Notes under the pieces: model-generated
The model's database searches: none
Told to the model about the DNA's origin: nothing
The model's input: the letters and a program-made list of their open reading frames with translations, nothing else
Position numbers and translations under genes: made by a program
Source of the DNA: Sulfurimonas sp.
GTDB lineage: Bacteria; Campylobacterota; Campylobacteria; Campylobacterales; Sulfurimonadaceae
NCBI GenBank assembly: GCA_030646745.1
Contig: JAUSKV010000327.1
Coordinates: 1-13,492 of the forward strand
DNA: 13,492 nt
Reading direction: 5' to 3'
Shown here: piece after piece, positions 7,772 through 13,492 of the stretch
How the letters are laid out: every line of letters begins with the position of its first letter
Position numbering within the stretch: position 1 is the stretch's first letter

Positions 7772-7906
7772 ATTAGTATCATTTTCATTAATTCTTAAAT
7801 TATTGCAAAACCTTTCAAAACCCCTTATTATATGGCTTTTTAAGAGGTGTACAAACTCTTCAAATTGTCAATAAATTGCATTGCTTTTCATTCTTTTTCT
7901 TTTTTT

Positions 7907-7977
7907 GTAGTAAAAACTGTAGTAAAAAAAGAGTATCTTTGGTAGAATATTCAAAATTTAATTAAGCGTAGTAAAAC
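7907..7977 (+). repeat. Three direct copies of GTAGTAAAA near the att site
   Basis: Copies lie at 7907-7915, 7919-7927 and 7968-7976. The first two are 12 bp apart, about one helical turn, and the third directly abuts the toxin start codon. Position near the attachment site fits arm-type integrase or excisionase sites. Position around the toxin promoter and start fits an operator. Neither can be chosen from sequence. Confidence 0.6.
7930..7938 (+). promoter_or_regulatory. Possible extended -10 promoter of the toxin gene
   Basis: TGG-TAGAAT at 7930-7938 matches an extended -10 element about 40 bases before the toxin ATG. No good -35 box is seen, and two of the GTAGTAAAA repeats lie directly upstream of it. 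Confidence 0.4.
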
Positions 7978-8376
7978 ATGAAAAATTTTGATGATTGGAA
8001 TGTAGTAAAAAAGCAAGTTGATTCTAAATCAGAAATTATCACCTATAAAGAGCGTGATATTTTTTGGGTAAATCTTGGTGAAAATGTAGGGTTTGAACAG
8101 AATGGAAAAGATACCGCTTTTTTAAGACCGGTGGTTGTGATTAGAAAATTCTCAAAGAACTTATTTTTTGGTGTTCCATTATCTACATCTACTAAGGATG
8201 GTAACTTTTTTTATCAATTCAGTTTTATCGAAAATAAAATAAGTACAGCTCTACTTGTGCAAGCAAAAACTTTTGATGTAAAAAGACTAGAGAGAAGAAT
8301 TGGTATGATTGGCAAAAGAGACTTTGAGATAATGAAAGAAAAATTGAAAGATTTGATTTTCCTCCCACAAAAGTGA
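7978..8376 (+). CDS. PemK/MazF family toxin-like protein, no antitoxin visible
   Basis: A 132-residue protein resembling the PemK/MazF family of endoribonuclease toxins. After an N-terminal helix (about 1-22) comes the SH3-like barrel core: 'ERDIFWVNLGENVGFEQNGK' (25-44), the conserved 'LRPVVVIRKF' (49-58), 'FFGVPLSTSTK' (63-73), 'STALLVQAKTFDVKRL' (89-104) and 'IGMIGKRDFE' (108-117). The 'Arg-Pro-Val' strand and the Gln strand before an Arg-Leu are typical of the family. I see no antitoxin frame upstream, and the next gene is the integrase, so it is a solitary toxin here or is paired with an unusual partner. The start codon lacks a recognisable ribosome-binding site. The ORF stops at TGA (8374-8376) and is followed by a coding-like stretch in the +1 frame. 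It probably helps retain the element; that is inference. Confidence 0.82.
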   Translation: MKNFDDWNVVKKQVDSKSEIITYKERDIFWVNLGENVGFEQNGKDTAFLRPVVVIRKFSKNLFFGVPLSTSTKDGNFFYQFSFIENKISTALLVQAKTFDVKRLERRIGMIGKRDFEIMKEKLKDLIFLPQK

Positions 8377-8467
8377 GAGTAAGCCCGAAGGTAATTATGA
8401 AAGTATTATATCATATTTTATTATCAGAATCAAATAAAAGAGTTTAATATTAAAAAAGGCATAGAAA

Positions 8468-9586
8468 ATGGCATTAAGACCAGCAGGCGGAAAATATGAG
8501 GGTGTATGGATTAATGAGCTTAAAAATGGTGATATTTCTTTTTATATCAATTACAGAGATGAAATAGGTGCACCAAAAAAAGTTTTAGTAGGTAAAAAGA
8601 CGGCTTCAAGTGATTTCACGGCAAGAGACGCTTATTCAAAGCTCATAGAAGTCAAATATAAGTTACAGCATGACCAAGAACCAATTATTAAAGGTAGTAG
8701 AGTTAATAAAATCAAATTGGATGATATTTGGGATAAATATCTCTTATGGGCTAAGAATAATAAGAAAACATGGGATGATGATCTAAGCAGATATACTAAA
8801 CATATAAAACCAAGTTTTGGTGATAAGGCGGTTAAGTCATTAAGCTCTTTGGATTTTGAAAATTTAAAACAAGATTTATATAAAAAAAATCTATCTGCTT
8901 CAACTATAAAACATTGTTTGGCAATAGTGAGACAAGTTTTCAACTATGCCATTAAACATGACTTTATAAAAAACATAACTAATCCAGTTGGAGCAGGGCG
9001 TGTAAAAATGCCTCAACTCGATAACACCCGTCTTGCCTTTTTAACAAAAAAACAATCAAAACAGTTGATAGATATACTTTATACTACAAATAAAAATACA
9101 TATTATTTAGTATTGACACTTTTAATGACTGGGGCACGGTTGAGTGAAGTTACAACATTAACTTGGGCTCATGTCAATTTCAATAATGGAACGATTTTTT
9201 TCAAAAAAACAAAAAGAGGTAATGAGCGGCACATAATAATGAGCCCTCAGTTGCTAGAAGCTTTTGAGCAGTTGAAAATAATAGCAATTGAAAAGAAAAG
9301 TGAATATGTGATTACCAGAGAAGATGGAACATTACATAATGAGATGCCACGACACTTTGGAAGTGCAGCAGAGGCAATTATAGAGGGTAATGCACAGAAA
9401 GACATAAAATACAAAATAACTGCTCACAGCCTCAGACACACTCACGCAAGTTGGTTAGCGGAAAGTGGTCTTGATATTTTGCAAATAAAAGAACAATTAG
9501 GACATAAAACGATAGAAATGACAATGCGATATGCTCATTTAATTCCAAATCGAAGATATGAAGCTACTAAAAACCTCAAAATCTAA
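8468..9586 (+). CDS. Tyrosine recombinase / integrase
   Basis: A 372-residue phage-type integrase. The N-terminal part (about 1-70) is the arm-binding-type domain, with 'GVWINELKNGDISFYINYRD' resembling the beta-sheet arm-binding fold. A SAM-like core-binding domain follows (about 80-175). The catalytic domain (about 185-365) has the full set: R224 in 'TGARLSEVTTL', K249 in the beta hairpin 'KKTKRGNERH', H320 and R323 in 'HSLRHTHASWL', H346 in 'LGHKTIEMT' and nucleophile Y355 in 'MRYAHL'. It should be active. The ATG has an AAAGG ribosome-binding site 8 bases upstream. It lies about 700 bp from the tRNA-Leu fragment and is the likely enzyme for integration there and, with a directionality factor, excision. 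Residue 1 follows a possible -10 box (TAATAT, 8445-8450). Confidence 0.95.
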   Translation: MALRPAGGKYEGVWINELKNGDISFYINYRDEIGAPKKVLVGKKTASSDFTARDAYSKLIEVKYKLQHDQEPIIKGSRVNKIKLDDIWDKYLLWAKNNKKTWDDDLSRYTKHIKPSFGDKAVKSLSSLDFENLKQDLYKKNLSASTIKHCLAIVRQVFNYAIKHDFIKNITNPVGAGRVKMPQLDNTRLAFLTKKQSKQLIDILYTTNKNTYYLVLTLLMTGARLSEVTTLTWAHVNFNNGTIFFKKTKRGNERHIIMSPQLLEAFEQLKIIAIEKKSEYVITREDGTLHNEMPRHFGSAAEAIIEGNAQKDIKYKITAHSLRHTHASWLAESGLDILQIKEQLGHKTIEMTMRYAHLIPNRRYEATKNLKI

Positions 9587-9659
9587 AAGAATTTGCAAAA
9601 AAAAAATTATAATCGTACTTTTTTTAAAAATCCCAAAAAATAAATATAAAAAATTATAA

Positions 9660-9688
9660 GGAGTACCTATTTTAGGCACTCTGTTTTT
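9660..9688 (+). terminator. Probable rho-independent terminator after the integrase
   Basis: GAGTACCT (9661-9668) pairs with AGGCACTC (9674-9681) with one mismatch around an ATTTT loop, followed closely by TGTTTTT. It lies about 75 bases after the integrase stop on the same strand. Confidence 0.65.
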
Positions 9689-9813
9689 CAAAAAAAACCT
9701 CATTTTAAAAATCATTAAGTTTATCTTAATATGCCCTCATTTATAAATAGCATTTAATAATATAACTGTCGATAAATCCCTATTCTACGAGCTTCCGAGT
9801 AGCTCCAAAGCTC
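9689..9813. other. AT-rich spacer with a small inverted repeat, no gene seen
   Basis: There is no coding signal on either strand. GAGCT (9789-9793) and AGCTC (9801-9805) form an inverted repeat just upstream of the promoter of the small DNA-binding protein. A further AGCTC copy follows at 9808-9812. It could be an operator for that gene's product. Confidence 0.45.
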
Positions 9814-9842
9814 TTTACTTTCAAAAATTTAAGCGATATACT
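9814..9842 (+). promoter_or_regulatory. Probable promoter of the AlpA/excisionase-like gene
   Basis: TTTACT (9814-9819) and TATACT (9837-9842) are separated by 17 bp, a standard sigma-70 spacing. The GTG start at 9875 lies 32 bases after the -10 box. An AGCTC inverted repeat lies just upstream. Confidence 0.55.
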
Positions 9843-9874
9843 TTCTTCATAAAACGAAATGAAAGGAAAGCAAA

Positions 9875-10132
9875 GTGAATGAAAGAGAAATGAAAGTAAA
9901 AATTTTGTATGAAAAATATAATCGATTTATGATTGACATAAAAGAGATGAGTGATGAAATAAAAGTAAGTTACAGCAGTTGCACTAAAATTTTTCACGAG
10001 AAATCAGAGAAAGAAATTGATGACAATAATTTATTGCCTAAATTTATCAAAGTTGGTGGACGAAGGTTGTGGAATGTTTCAGCAATTTTGGATTGGATGG
10101 AAAACACAGAAATCAAAAAAATTACAATATAG
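9875..10132 (+). CDS. Small AlpA/excisionase-like helix-turn-helix protein
   Basis: An 85-residue protein with a predicted helix-turn-helix (about 22-41, 'IKEMSDEIKVSYSSCTKIF') and a C-terminal wing, 'LPKFIKVGGRRLWNVSAILDWME' in outline (54-76). The wing resembles the pattern of AlpA-type regulators and MerR-like excisionases, in which a Gly-Gly-Arg-Arg wing is followed by a helix ending in Trp. The start is GTG at 9875, chosen because AAAGGAAAG lies 7 bases upstream; the next in-frame ATG at 9890 has no such site. It follows the integrase by about 290 bp and has its own promoter. I infer a recombination directionality factor or an element regulator. The N-terminal 20 residues are not typical of AlpA, so the assignment is to type rather than to a named gene. 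Confidence 0.7.
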   Translation: MNEREMKVKILYEKYNRFMIDIKEMSDEIKVSYSSCTKIFHEKSEKEIDDNNLLPKFIKVGGRRLWNVSAILDWMENTEIKKITI

Positions 10133-10134
10133 CC

Positions 10135-10185
10135 GTTAGAAATCTCTTAATCGTTCTTGGCGGGACACATATAAGAGACTCTAAC
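10135..10185 (+). repeat. Long imperfect inverted repeat (13 paired bases, 22-nt loop)
   Basis: The left arm GTTAGAAATCTCTTA (10135-10149) and right arm TAAGAGACTCTAAC (10172-10185) pair over 13 bases with a small bulge (AA against G). No T-run follows, so it is not a normal terminator. It starts just after the stop codon of the small DNA-binding protein and precedes the winged-helix gene. It may be a regulator site, an RNA structure, or a transfer- or replication-origin element. Confidence 0.65.
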
Positions 10186-10274
10186 TAACCCAAGACCCTA
10201 AACAAGAGTAATGAGAGCTGCAATTATACCTCACATACCTTATTTAGTGCCTAAAAATAAAAGGTACAACAACA

Positions 10275-11003
10275 ATGAGTTCATCTCAAAACAACCGATT
10301 AAAAAAAGGTGACGGTGTTCCGTACACTCAAATTGCCAATGAAATACTTTTTTCTCGCGACCTTAGCCTCAAAGCAAAAGGACTTTACGCGTTCATGTAT
10401 GCAAAACCAGATAATTGGAATTTCACAACTCGATCAATTGCTTCTCAATTGAAAGAAGACGCTAAAACAATTCAGAGAATATTGAGAGAGCTTAAAGAAG
10501 TGGAATTGACAACTTATCAAAAACATAGTGACGGTACGGGCACATACACGATTTACAGCACTTTTGAGCCAAAAGCCCAAAATGGTACTTTGGCTCAAAC
10601 CCAAAATCCCATAATGCCTCTAAGGCAAAACGCCTTAAAGGCAAAATGCACCCCATTTAATAACACTGATACATTTAAAAACAAAGATATTAATAATAAC
10701 CCTGAGCAGGGTTCAAAAATAAAGCTTAATTTGAGCGACAAAGCGGCGGCATTTCGTCAAAAACTACTCACAAGTGGATATGTGGGACATCTTGCTCCAA
10801 TTCTTGTGGAGCAGAGGGAAGAACAGGCTTACATAAATGAGCAAGGGCTTATATATACGGACAGACGCACGACAAAACAGATAGTCTCTTCGACTCTCAA
10901 TGAGATATGGGAACAGTTGAGCGAGATTAATGAGGCAAAAAAAGCCAGAGCAGACGGGAGGGATGTTATGAATCAAATTCATGTTAACAGAATAGGGGCT
11001 TAA
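10275..11003 (+). CDS. Winged-helix protein resembling plasmid/phage replication proteins
   Basis: A 242-residue protein. Residues about 15-95 form a winged helix of the type found in phage replication protein O and many plasmid proteins: 'YTQIANEILFSRDLSLKAKGLYAFM' (17-41), recognition region 'TTRSIASQLKEDAKTIQRILRELK' in outline (51-74) and wing 'GTGTYTIYSTFEP' (88-99). A polar linker rich in Asn and Gln follows (about 100-150), then an acidic and helical C-terminal region (151-242) that I do not recognise. The ATG is preceded by AAAAGG about 11 bases upstream, a rather long spacing. It lies between two intergenic segments that both carry long inverted repeats, which are candidate targets for it. 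I infer a replication or transcription role for the element; no catalytic motif is visible. Confidence 0.75.
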   Translation: MSSSQNNRLKKGDGVPYTQIANEILFSRDLSLKAKGLYAFMYAKPDNWNFTTRSIASQLKEDAKTIQRILRELKEVELTTYQKHSDGTGTYTIYSTFEPKAQNGTLAQTQNPIMPLRQNALKAKCTPFNNTDTFKNKDINNNPEQGSKIKLNLSDKAAAFRQKLLTSGYVGHLAPILVEQREEQAYINEQGLIYTDRRTTKQIVSSTLNEIWEQLSEINEAKKARADGRDVMNQIHVNRIGA

Positions 11004-11274
11004 TCGCCCTTATAATCTTCATATAAGCCCTATTAGTAGGGTTTACATGAAGATTAGCTACTACTTTATCTTTTTGAGTTTTAGCCAATTTTTCAATGTT
11101 CTTTAAAATATTTAGCCTCAAGTGATTTTAATTGGAGAAATCACACAAAAACCTCAAAAAGAGGGTGCGGGTACTTAGTACTCAAGGGTTTGACTAAAAA
11201 TTTTAATAAGTTTGATTTTGTATTTTGGAAAAAAAGTACAAAACAGAGTTTATTTTTAAAAAAGGAGTGGATAA
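11004..11274 (+). other. 271-bp hairpin-rich leader upstream of the membrane-protein operon
   Basis: No gene is seen. The segment holds several inverted repeats: a 20-bp stem at 11013-11056; GTGATTT/AAATCAC at 11122-11128 and 11138-11144; CCTC-AAAAA-GAGG at 11152-11164; the palindrome GTACTTAGTAC at 11171-11181; and an AT-rich 11-bp stem at 11216-11226 with 11233-11243. A TTGACT -35-like box lies at 11190-11195, but I see no good -10 box at normal spacing. The density of symmetry suggests a regulatory leader or an origin-type region. Confidence 0.55.
11013..11056 (+). repeat. 20-bp near-perfect hairpin with 4-nt loop
   Basis: The left arm (11013-11032, TAATCTTCAT then ATAAGCCCTA) pairs with the right arm (11037-11056, TAGGGTTTAC then ATGAAGATTA) over 20 positions. 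There is one A-C mismatch and one G-T wobble, around a TTAG loop. It begins 10 bases after the stop codon of the winged-helix gene. The following DNA is T-rich (TTTATCTTTTT at 11063-11073) but not directly adjacent, so a bidirectional terminator is possible but not certain. Confidence 0.8.
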
Positions 11275-11736
11275 ATGAAAAAAACAATGTTAGAAATGTA
11301 TAAAAAAGTAAAAACAAAAGCACTCGAAAATAGAGCTAAAACCCTCTATATAACTTTAGTTGTGGCGGCTTTGATTTACTTCTTTTTGGGTGGTAAAAAT
11401 ACTACCTATGAGATTAAATCACAAAATACAAGTGCAGAACATGAGCAAAATATACAAAAATGGAAGAGCGATAATTTAAAAAACTCGGCTCAAGAGCTTG
11501 GAATACCTATCGTAAAAGGCGCTGTTAGTTATCACAAGCTCATGTTGCAGAACGGGATGAGTTTTCAAGATGTGAGGACAAAAAAAATTACAAAAATTGA
11601 AGGTGTTCCAGCTGCAGGAATTATGAAAAGTGGGTTTCTTCATAGTGACGGTAATTATTATTTTCTCAACTATGTTGATAGTGTGGGTTCCTATTACAAG
11701 ATAATCAATGAAAATGATGAGGGGGTCGCAAAATGA
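11275..11736 (+). CDS. Single-pass membrane protein of unknown family, possible transfer-apparatus subunit
   Basis: I do not recognise the family. The 153-residue product has a Lys-rich N-terminus (1-22), one strong membrane helix (about 23-39, 'TLYITLVVAALIYFFLG') and a soluble remainder. By the positive-inside rule the N-terminus is in the cytoplasm and residues 40-153 are in the periplasm. The tail has a helical segment (about 52-78) and a beta-rich end ('SDGNYYFLNYVDSVGSYYKI'). The ATG has a strong ribosome-binding site, AAGGAGT, about 7 bases upstream. Its stop overlaps the next start (ATGA at 11733-11736), so it is translationally coupled to a large exported membrane protein. Position in an integrative element and this topology fit a type IV secretion or mating-channel component; that is inference from context only. 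Confidence 0.7.
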   Translation: MKKTMLEMYKKVKTKALENRAKTLYITLVVAALIYFFLGGKNTTYEIKSQNTSAEHEQNIQKWKSDNLKNSAQELGIPIVKGAVSYHKLMLQNGMSFQDVRTKKITKIEGVPAAGIMKSGFLHSDGNYYFLNYVDSVGSYYKIINENDEGVAK

Positions 11737-13492
11737 AAAAGATATTTATATTTTTATTATTTGCTTTGGTTCTAAGCGCTGGGATTGTGCCGGGTTCTGA
11801 GAGTGTTTCCGCCACTCCAGTTGAGGATCTATCTCTGGATACTAACATCCAAAATCCACAAACATGGAAAAAACAAGTTGACACAAAAATTCAAGAAAAA
11901 ATTAAAAAAACGGTTGAGTCTCCAAAAAATATAACTCCGGTTTATTTTGAGGCGGTTAAGTTTGTGTCGGCTCAAACCGCAAAAGACTTGGTTTGTCCTC
12001 CCTTGACTACTGAATATAAGGATAAGGGATATGTTTCAAGGGTAGATTATATTGATGTAAAGCTGGGGCAAATTATGTGTTCGGTGGTTCAGAGTGAAGA
12101 CACAAACGCCGCGCCAATTGCGAAGCAGACATTTACAAACGACGCGTTTGTTAATAAGTTTGAAAAATTAAGCGTCAAATCAACGGGATTTGACTCAAAA
12201 ATTGATGAAAACGCTTTAAAGACAAATGAGAGCTTTAATAAAAATCTTATTTACCAAAGTGTTAAAAATTCGACACTTGATGATGATAAAAGACTTAATT
12301 TCGTGAAGCTCCTAGATGCCATGGCGGGCTTAAATACTGATATTATTGATATCCAAAAAACGATTGAGTTACAAGATTTAAGTTTGGCAAACGGTTATTA
12401 TTATCAAGTAAACGATACCCCTGCCGCAGAGCTTAAATTTCAGCTACTTCAAACAATTCGAGAAGCCTCAAAAGAACTTTTGAATGATAACGGCTTCGGA
12501 GCTTTTAATCCATTTAAAAGTCCCGATACGATTAATTATTTGCCGAATAACCCCGAAAAAGCGGAATCATTGGCAAACGCGGAAACAGTATTTCTTGTGA
12601 ACTGGGCTTTTGATATTGCGCCCACTCTTACCTTGCTCTTACAGGCTTTAGCTCTTGGAATTATAGGATGGAATGTCGTTTATTTGGGATTCAAATTAAT
12701 TAATGATGAAAAACAAACAAAAAATCGTGAGGTTCTGCTTAGTGGGCTTTTTGTTCTATTTATATTTATATTTTTCGGAGCTGCAAACGATATCAGAATT
12801 ACAAACGATCAGAACAAAGAAATCGAACTATCAAAAACAAGAGCACAAGATTTAATAGGTGCTGCATATATGGAGACCGGAAAATGGGCGGATGATTTGG
12901 TTCGGGCTACGATTGTAAGCTATCTCAAGAAGTTTCACCAGTCTCATAATATTCAAGACACTGGGACGATTCATAAGACTGAGGATGAGCTGGTCAAGTT
13001 AAGAGAAGAGCTAAGTATGCTTAACTCGATCGAGCAAGATGTTTGCTCCAAGCAGTTTGATCTCACTAAAATTGAAAATCAGCAAAAAATCAATAATGTG
13101 AAAGCTGGCTCTCAGTATGGAAAAACGGAAGCAGAAGCCCAAAAGATGTTTGACAACCCTTATCAAACCCTGCTTAAAGAGGAATATGTTAGCAAGAAGA
13201 CAAATAGCACAGGTGAAACTGTAACCAAGGTTAATAATGGAGTAATGAGCTTGTCGGCTTGTAGCAATAACCTAGAAAAAACGAAATTCGCAAAAGCAAA
13301 TATCGCAAAATATGAGCGCCGAATTGATGAATTTAATAGCGTTGCTAATTTAGAGCTCAAGCAGGCAAAAATCGAACTGATTAACACGACAGTCTGGCAT
13401 ATGTACGACCAGTACGGTTACTTTTCTATCGCTTTTTTGCCCGTGATAGAGTCTATTAATAGGGTGTTTGATATTTTCGAAACGGAAGAAAA
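11733..13492 (+). CDS. Large exported polytopic membrane protein, possible conjugation/type IV secretion component (3' end outside window)
   Basis: The frame is open from ATG 11733 to the right edge (586 codons visible), so the gene is partial. It starts with a clear signal peptide, MKKIFIFLLFALVLSAG, with likely cleavage near VSA (25-27). A long hydrophilic, helical region follows (28-285). Next come two membrane helices (about 295-319 and 335-352), joined by a basic loop 'KLINDEKQTKNRE' that places the loop in the cytoplasm. A second long region (353-560) contains coiled-coil-like stretches, for example 'TEDELVKLREELSMLNSI'. Cysteines at 88, 116, 438 and 510 could form disulphides in the predicted periplasmic parts. 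The last residues turn hydrophobic again, suggesting more helices outside the window. The layout recalls DotA/TraY- or TraG/VirB6-like mating-channel proteins, but no diagnostic motif is seen. ATGA overlap couples it to the upstream gene. Confidence 0.7.
   Translation, partial: MKKIFIFLLFALVLSAGIVPGSESVSATPVEDLSLDTNIQNPQTWKKQVDTKIQEKIKKTVESPKNITPVYFEAVKFVSAQTAKDLVCPPLTTEYKDKGYVSRVDYIDVKLGQIMCSVVQSEDTNAAPIAKQTFTNDAFVNKFEKLSVKSTGFDSKIDENALKTNESFNKNLIYQSVKNSTLDDDKRLNFVKLLDAMAGLNTDIIDIQKTIELQDLSLANGYYYQVNDTPAAELKFQLLQTIREASKELLNDNGFGAFNPFKSPDTINYLPNNPEKAESLANAETVFLVNWAFDIAPTLTLLLQALALGIIGWNVVYLGFKLINDEKQTKNREVLLSGLFVLFIFIFFGAANDIRITNDQNKEIELSKTRAQDLIGAAYMETGKWADDLVRATIVSYLKKFHQSHNIQDTGTIHKTEDELVKLREELSMLNSIEQDVCSKQFDLTKIENQQKINNVKAGSQYGKTEAEAQKMFDNPYQTLLKEEYVSKKTNSTGETVTKVNNGVMSLSACSNNLEKTKFAKANIAKYERRIDEFNSVANLELKQAKIELINTTVWHMYDQYGYFSIAFLPVIESINRVFDIFETEE

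Larger units (their letters stand above)
7772..7977. other. Element end region: AT-rich, with short direct repeats and toxin leader
   Basis: No gene is visible here on either strand. It holds a weak AAGAG/CTCTT inverted repeat around 7842-7861, a pyrimidine-rich tract at about 7887-7906, three copies of GTAGTAAAA, and an extended -10 box before the toxin gene. No small antitoxin frame is present between the tRNA fragment and the toxin. Confidence 0.6.

Noticed and set aside
7714..7830. Complete functional tRNA-Leu gene
   Set aside because: No 5' acceptor strand complementary to CGCAGGT and no D arm follow the anticodon arm, so only the 3' portion is present.
7656..7874. 72-residue ORF beginning with TTG between the IS remnant and the toxin
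   Set aside because: Its middle is the antisense reading of the tRNA-Leu fragment (VPAGGLEPPQLALADFESE), a common artefact, and there is no ribosome-binding site.
7907..7977. CRISPR-like or iteron array from the GTAGTAAAA copies
   Set aside because: There are only three 9-bp copies with unequal spacing, no conserved long repeat, no spacers and no cas genes.
13163..13387. Minus-strand 74-residue ORF near the right edge
   Set aside because: It is antisense to the continuous 586-codon frame that starts at 11733 with a signal peptide, and has no supporting features.

Overview
The window reads as a chromosomal segment of a low-GC Campylobacterota (Epsilonproteobacteria) bacterium, most like a Sulfurimonas/Sulfuricurvum/Arcobacter-type organism. 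This rests on the AT-rich codon use, the T-rich stretch before a TATAAT -10 box, and the set of protein families. The species cannot be fixed from sequence alone. The window has two parts: ordinary chromosome up to about 7713, and the start of an integrative (probably conjugative) element from about 7771 to the right edge.

Chromosomal part. A PhnD-type periplasmic binding protein, whose 5' end lies outside the window, overlaps by ATGA with a membrane-anchored HAMP-PAS-GGDEF-EAL protein. The pair looks like a solute-sensing c-di-GMP module. A YgiQ-family radical SAM protein converges on it, with only 3 bp between the stop codons. Divergent from ygiQ is an AMP-forming acyl-CoA ligase. The intergenic region between these two holds two adjacent near-perfect inverted repeats and a good -10 box. 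Next comes an IS30-family remnant (about 6971-7653). It kept 11-bp terminal inverted repeats but lost the 3' part of its transposase.

Element boundary. At 7714-7771 on the minus strand lies the 3' part of a tRNA-Leu(CAA) gene (anticodon arm, variable arm, T arm, acceptor strand, encoded CCA), with no 5' half beside it. This is the expected scar of a tRNA-targeting tyrosine recombinase. The intact tRNA-Leu should sit at the far end of the island, beyond the window.

Element part. In order, all on the plus strand: short direct repeats GTAGTAAAA; a PemK/MazF-like toxin with no visible antitoxin; a tyrosine recombinase with a complete catalytic set; an AT-rich spacer with a hairpin terminator and a promoter; a small AlpA/excisionase-like DNA-binding protein; a winged-helix protein resembling plasmid/phage replication proteins; a 271-bp leader rich in hairpins; then a two-gene, ATGA-coupled operon. 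That operon encodes a single-pass membrane protein and a large exported polytopic protein that runs off the right edge. The last two look like parts of a DNA-transfer or secretion apparatus, but I do not recognise their families with certainty. The hairpin-rich leader, the orphan toxin with a coding-like tail after its stop codon, and the two unrecognised membrane proteins are the least explained parts of the window.
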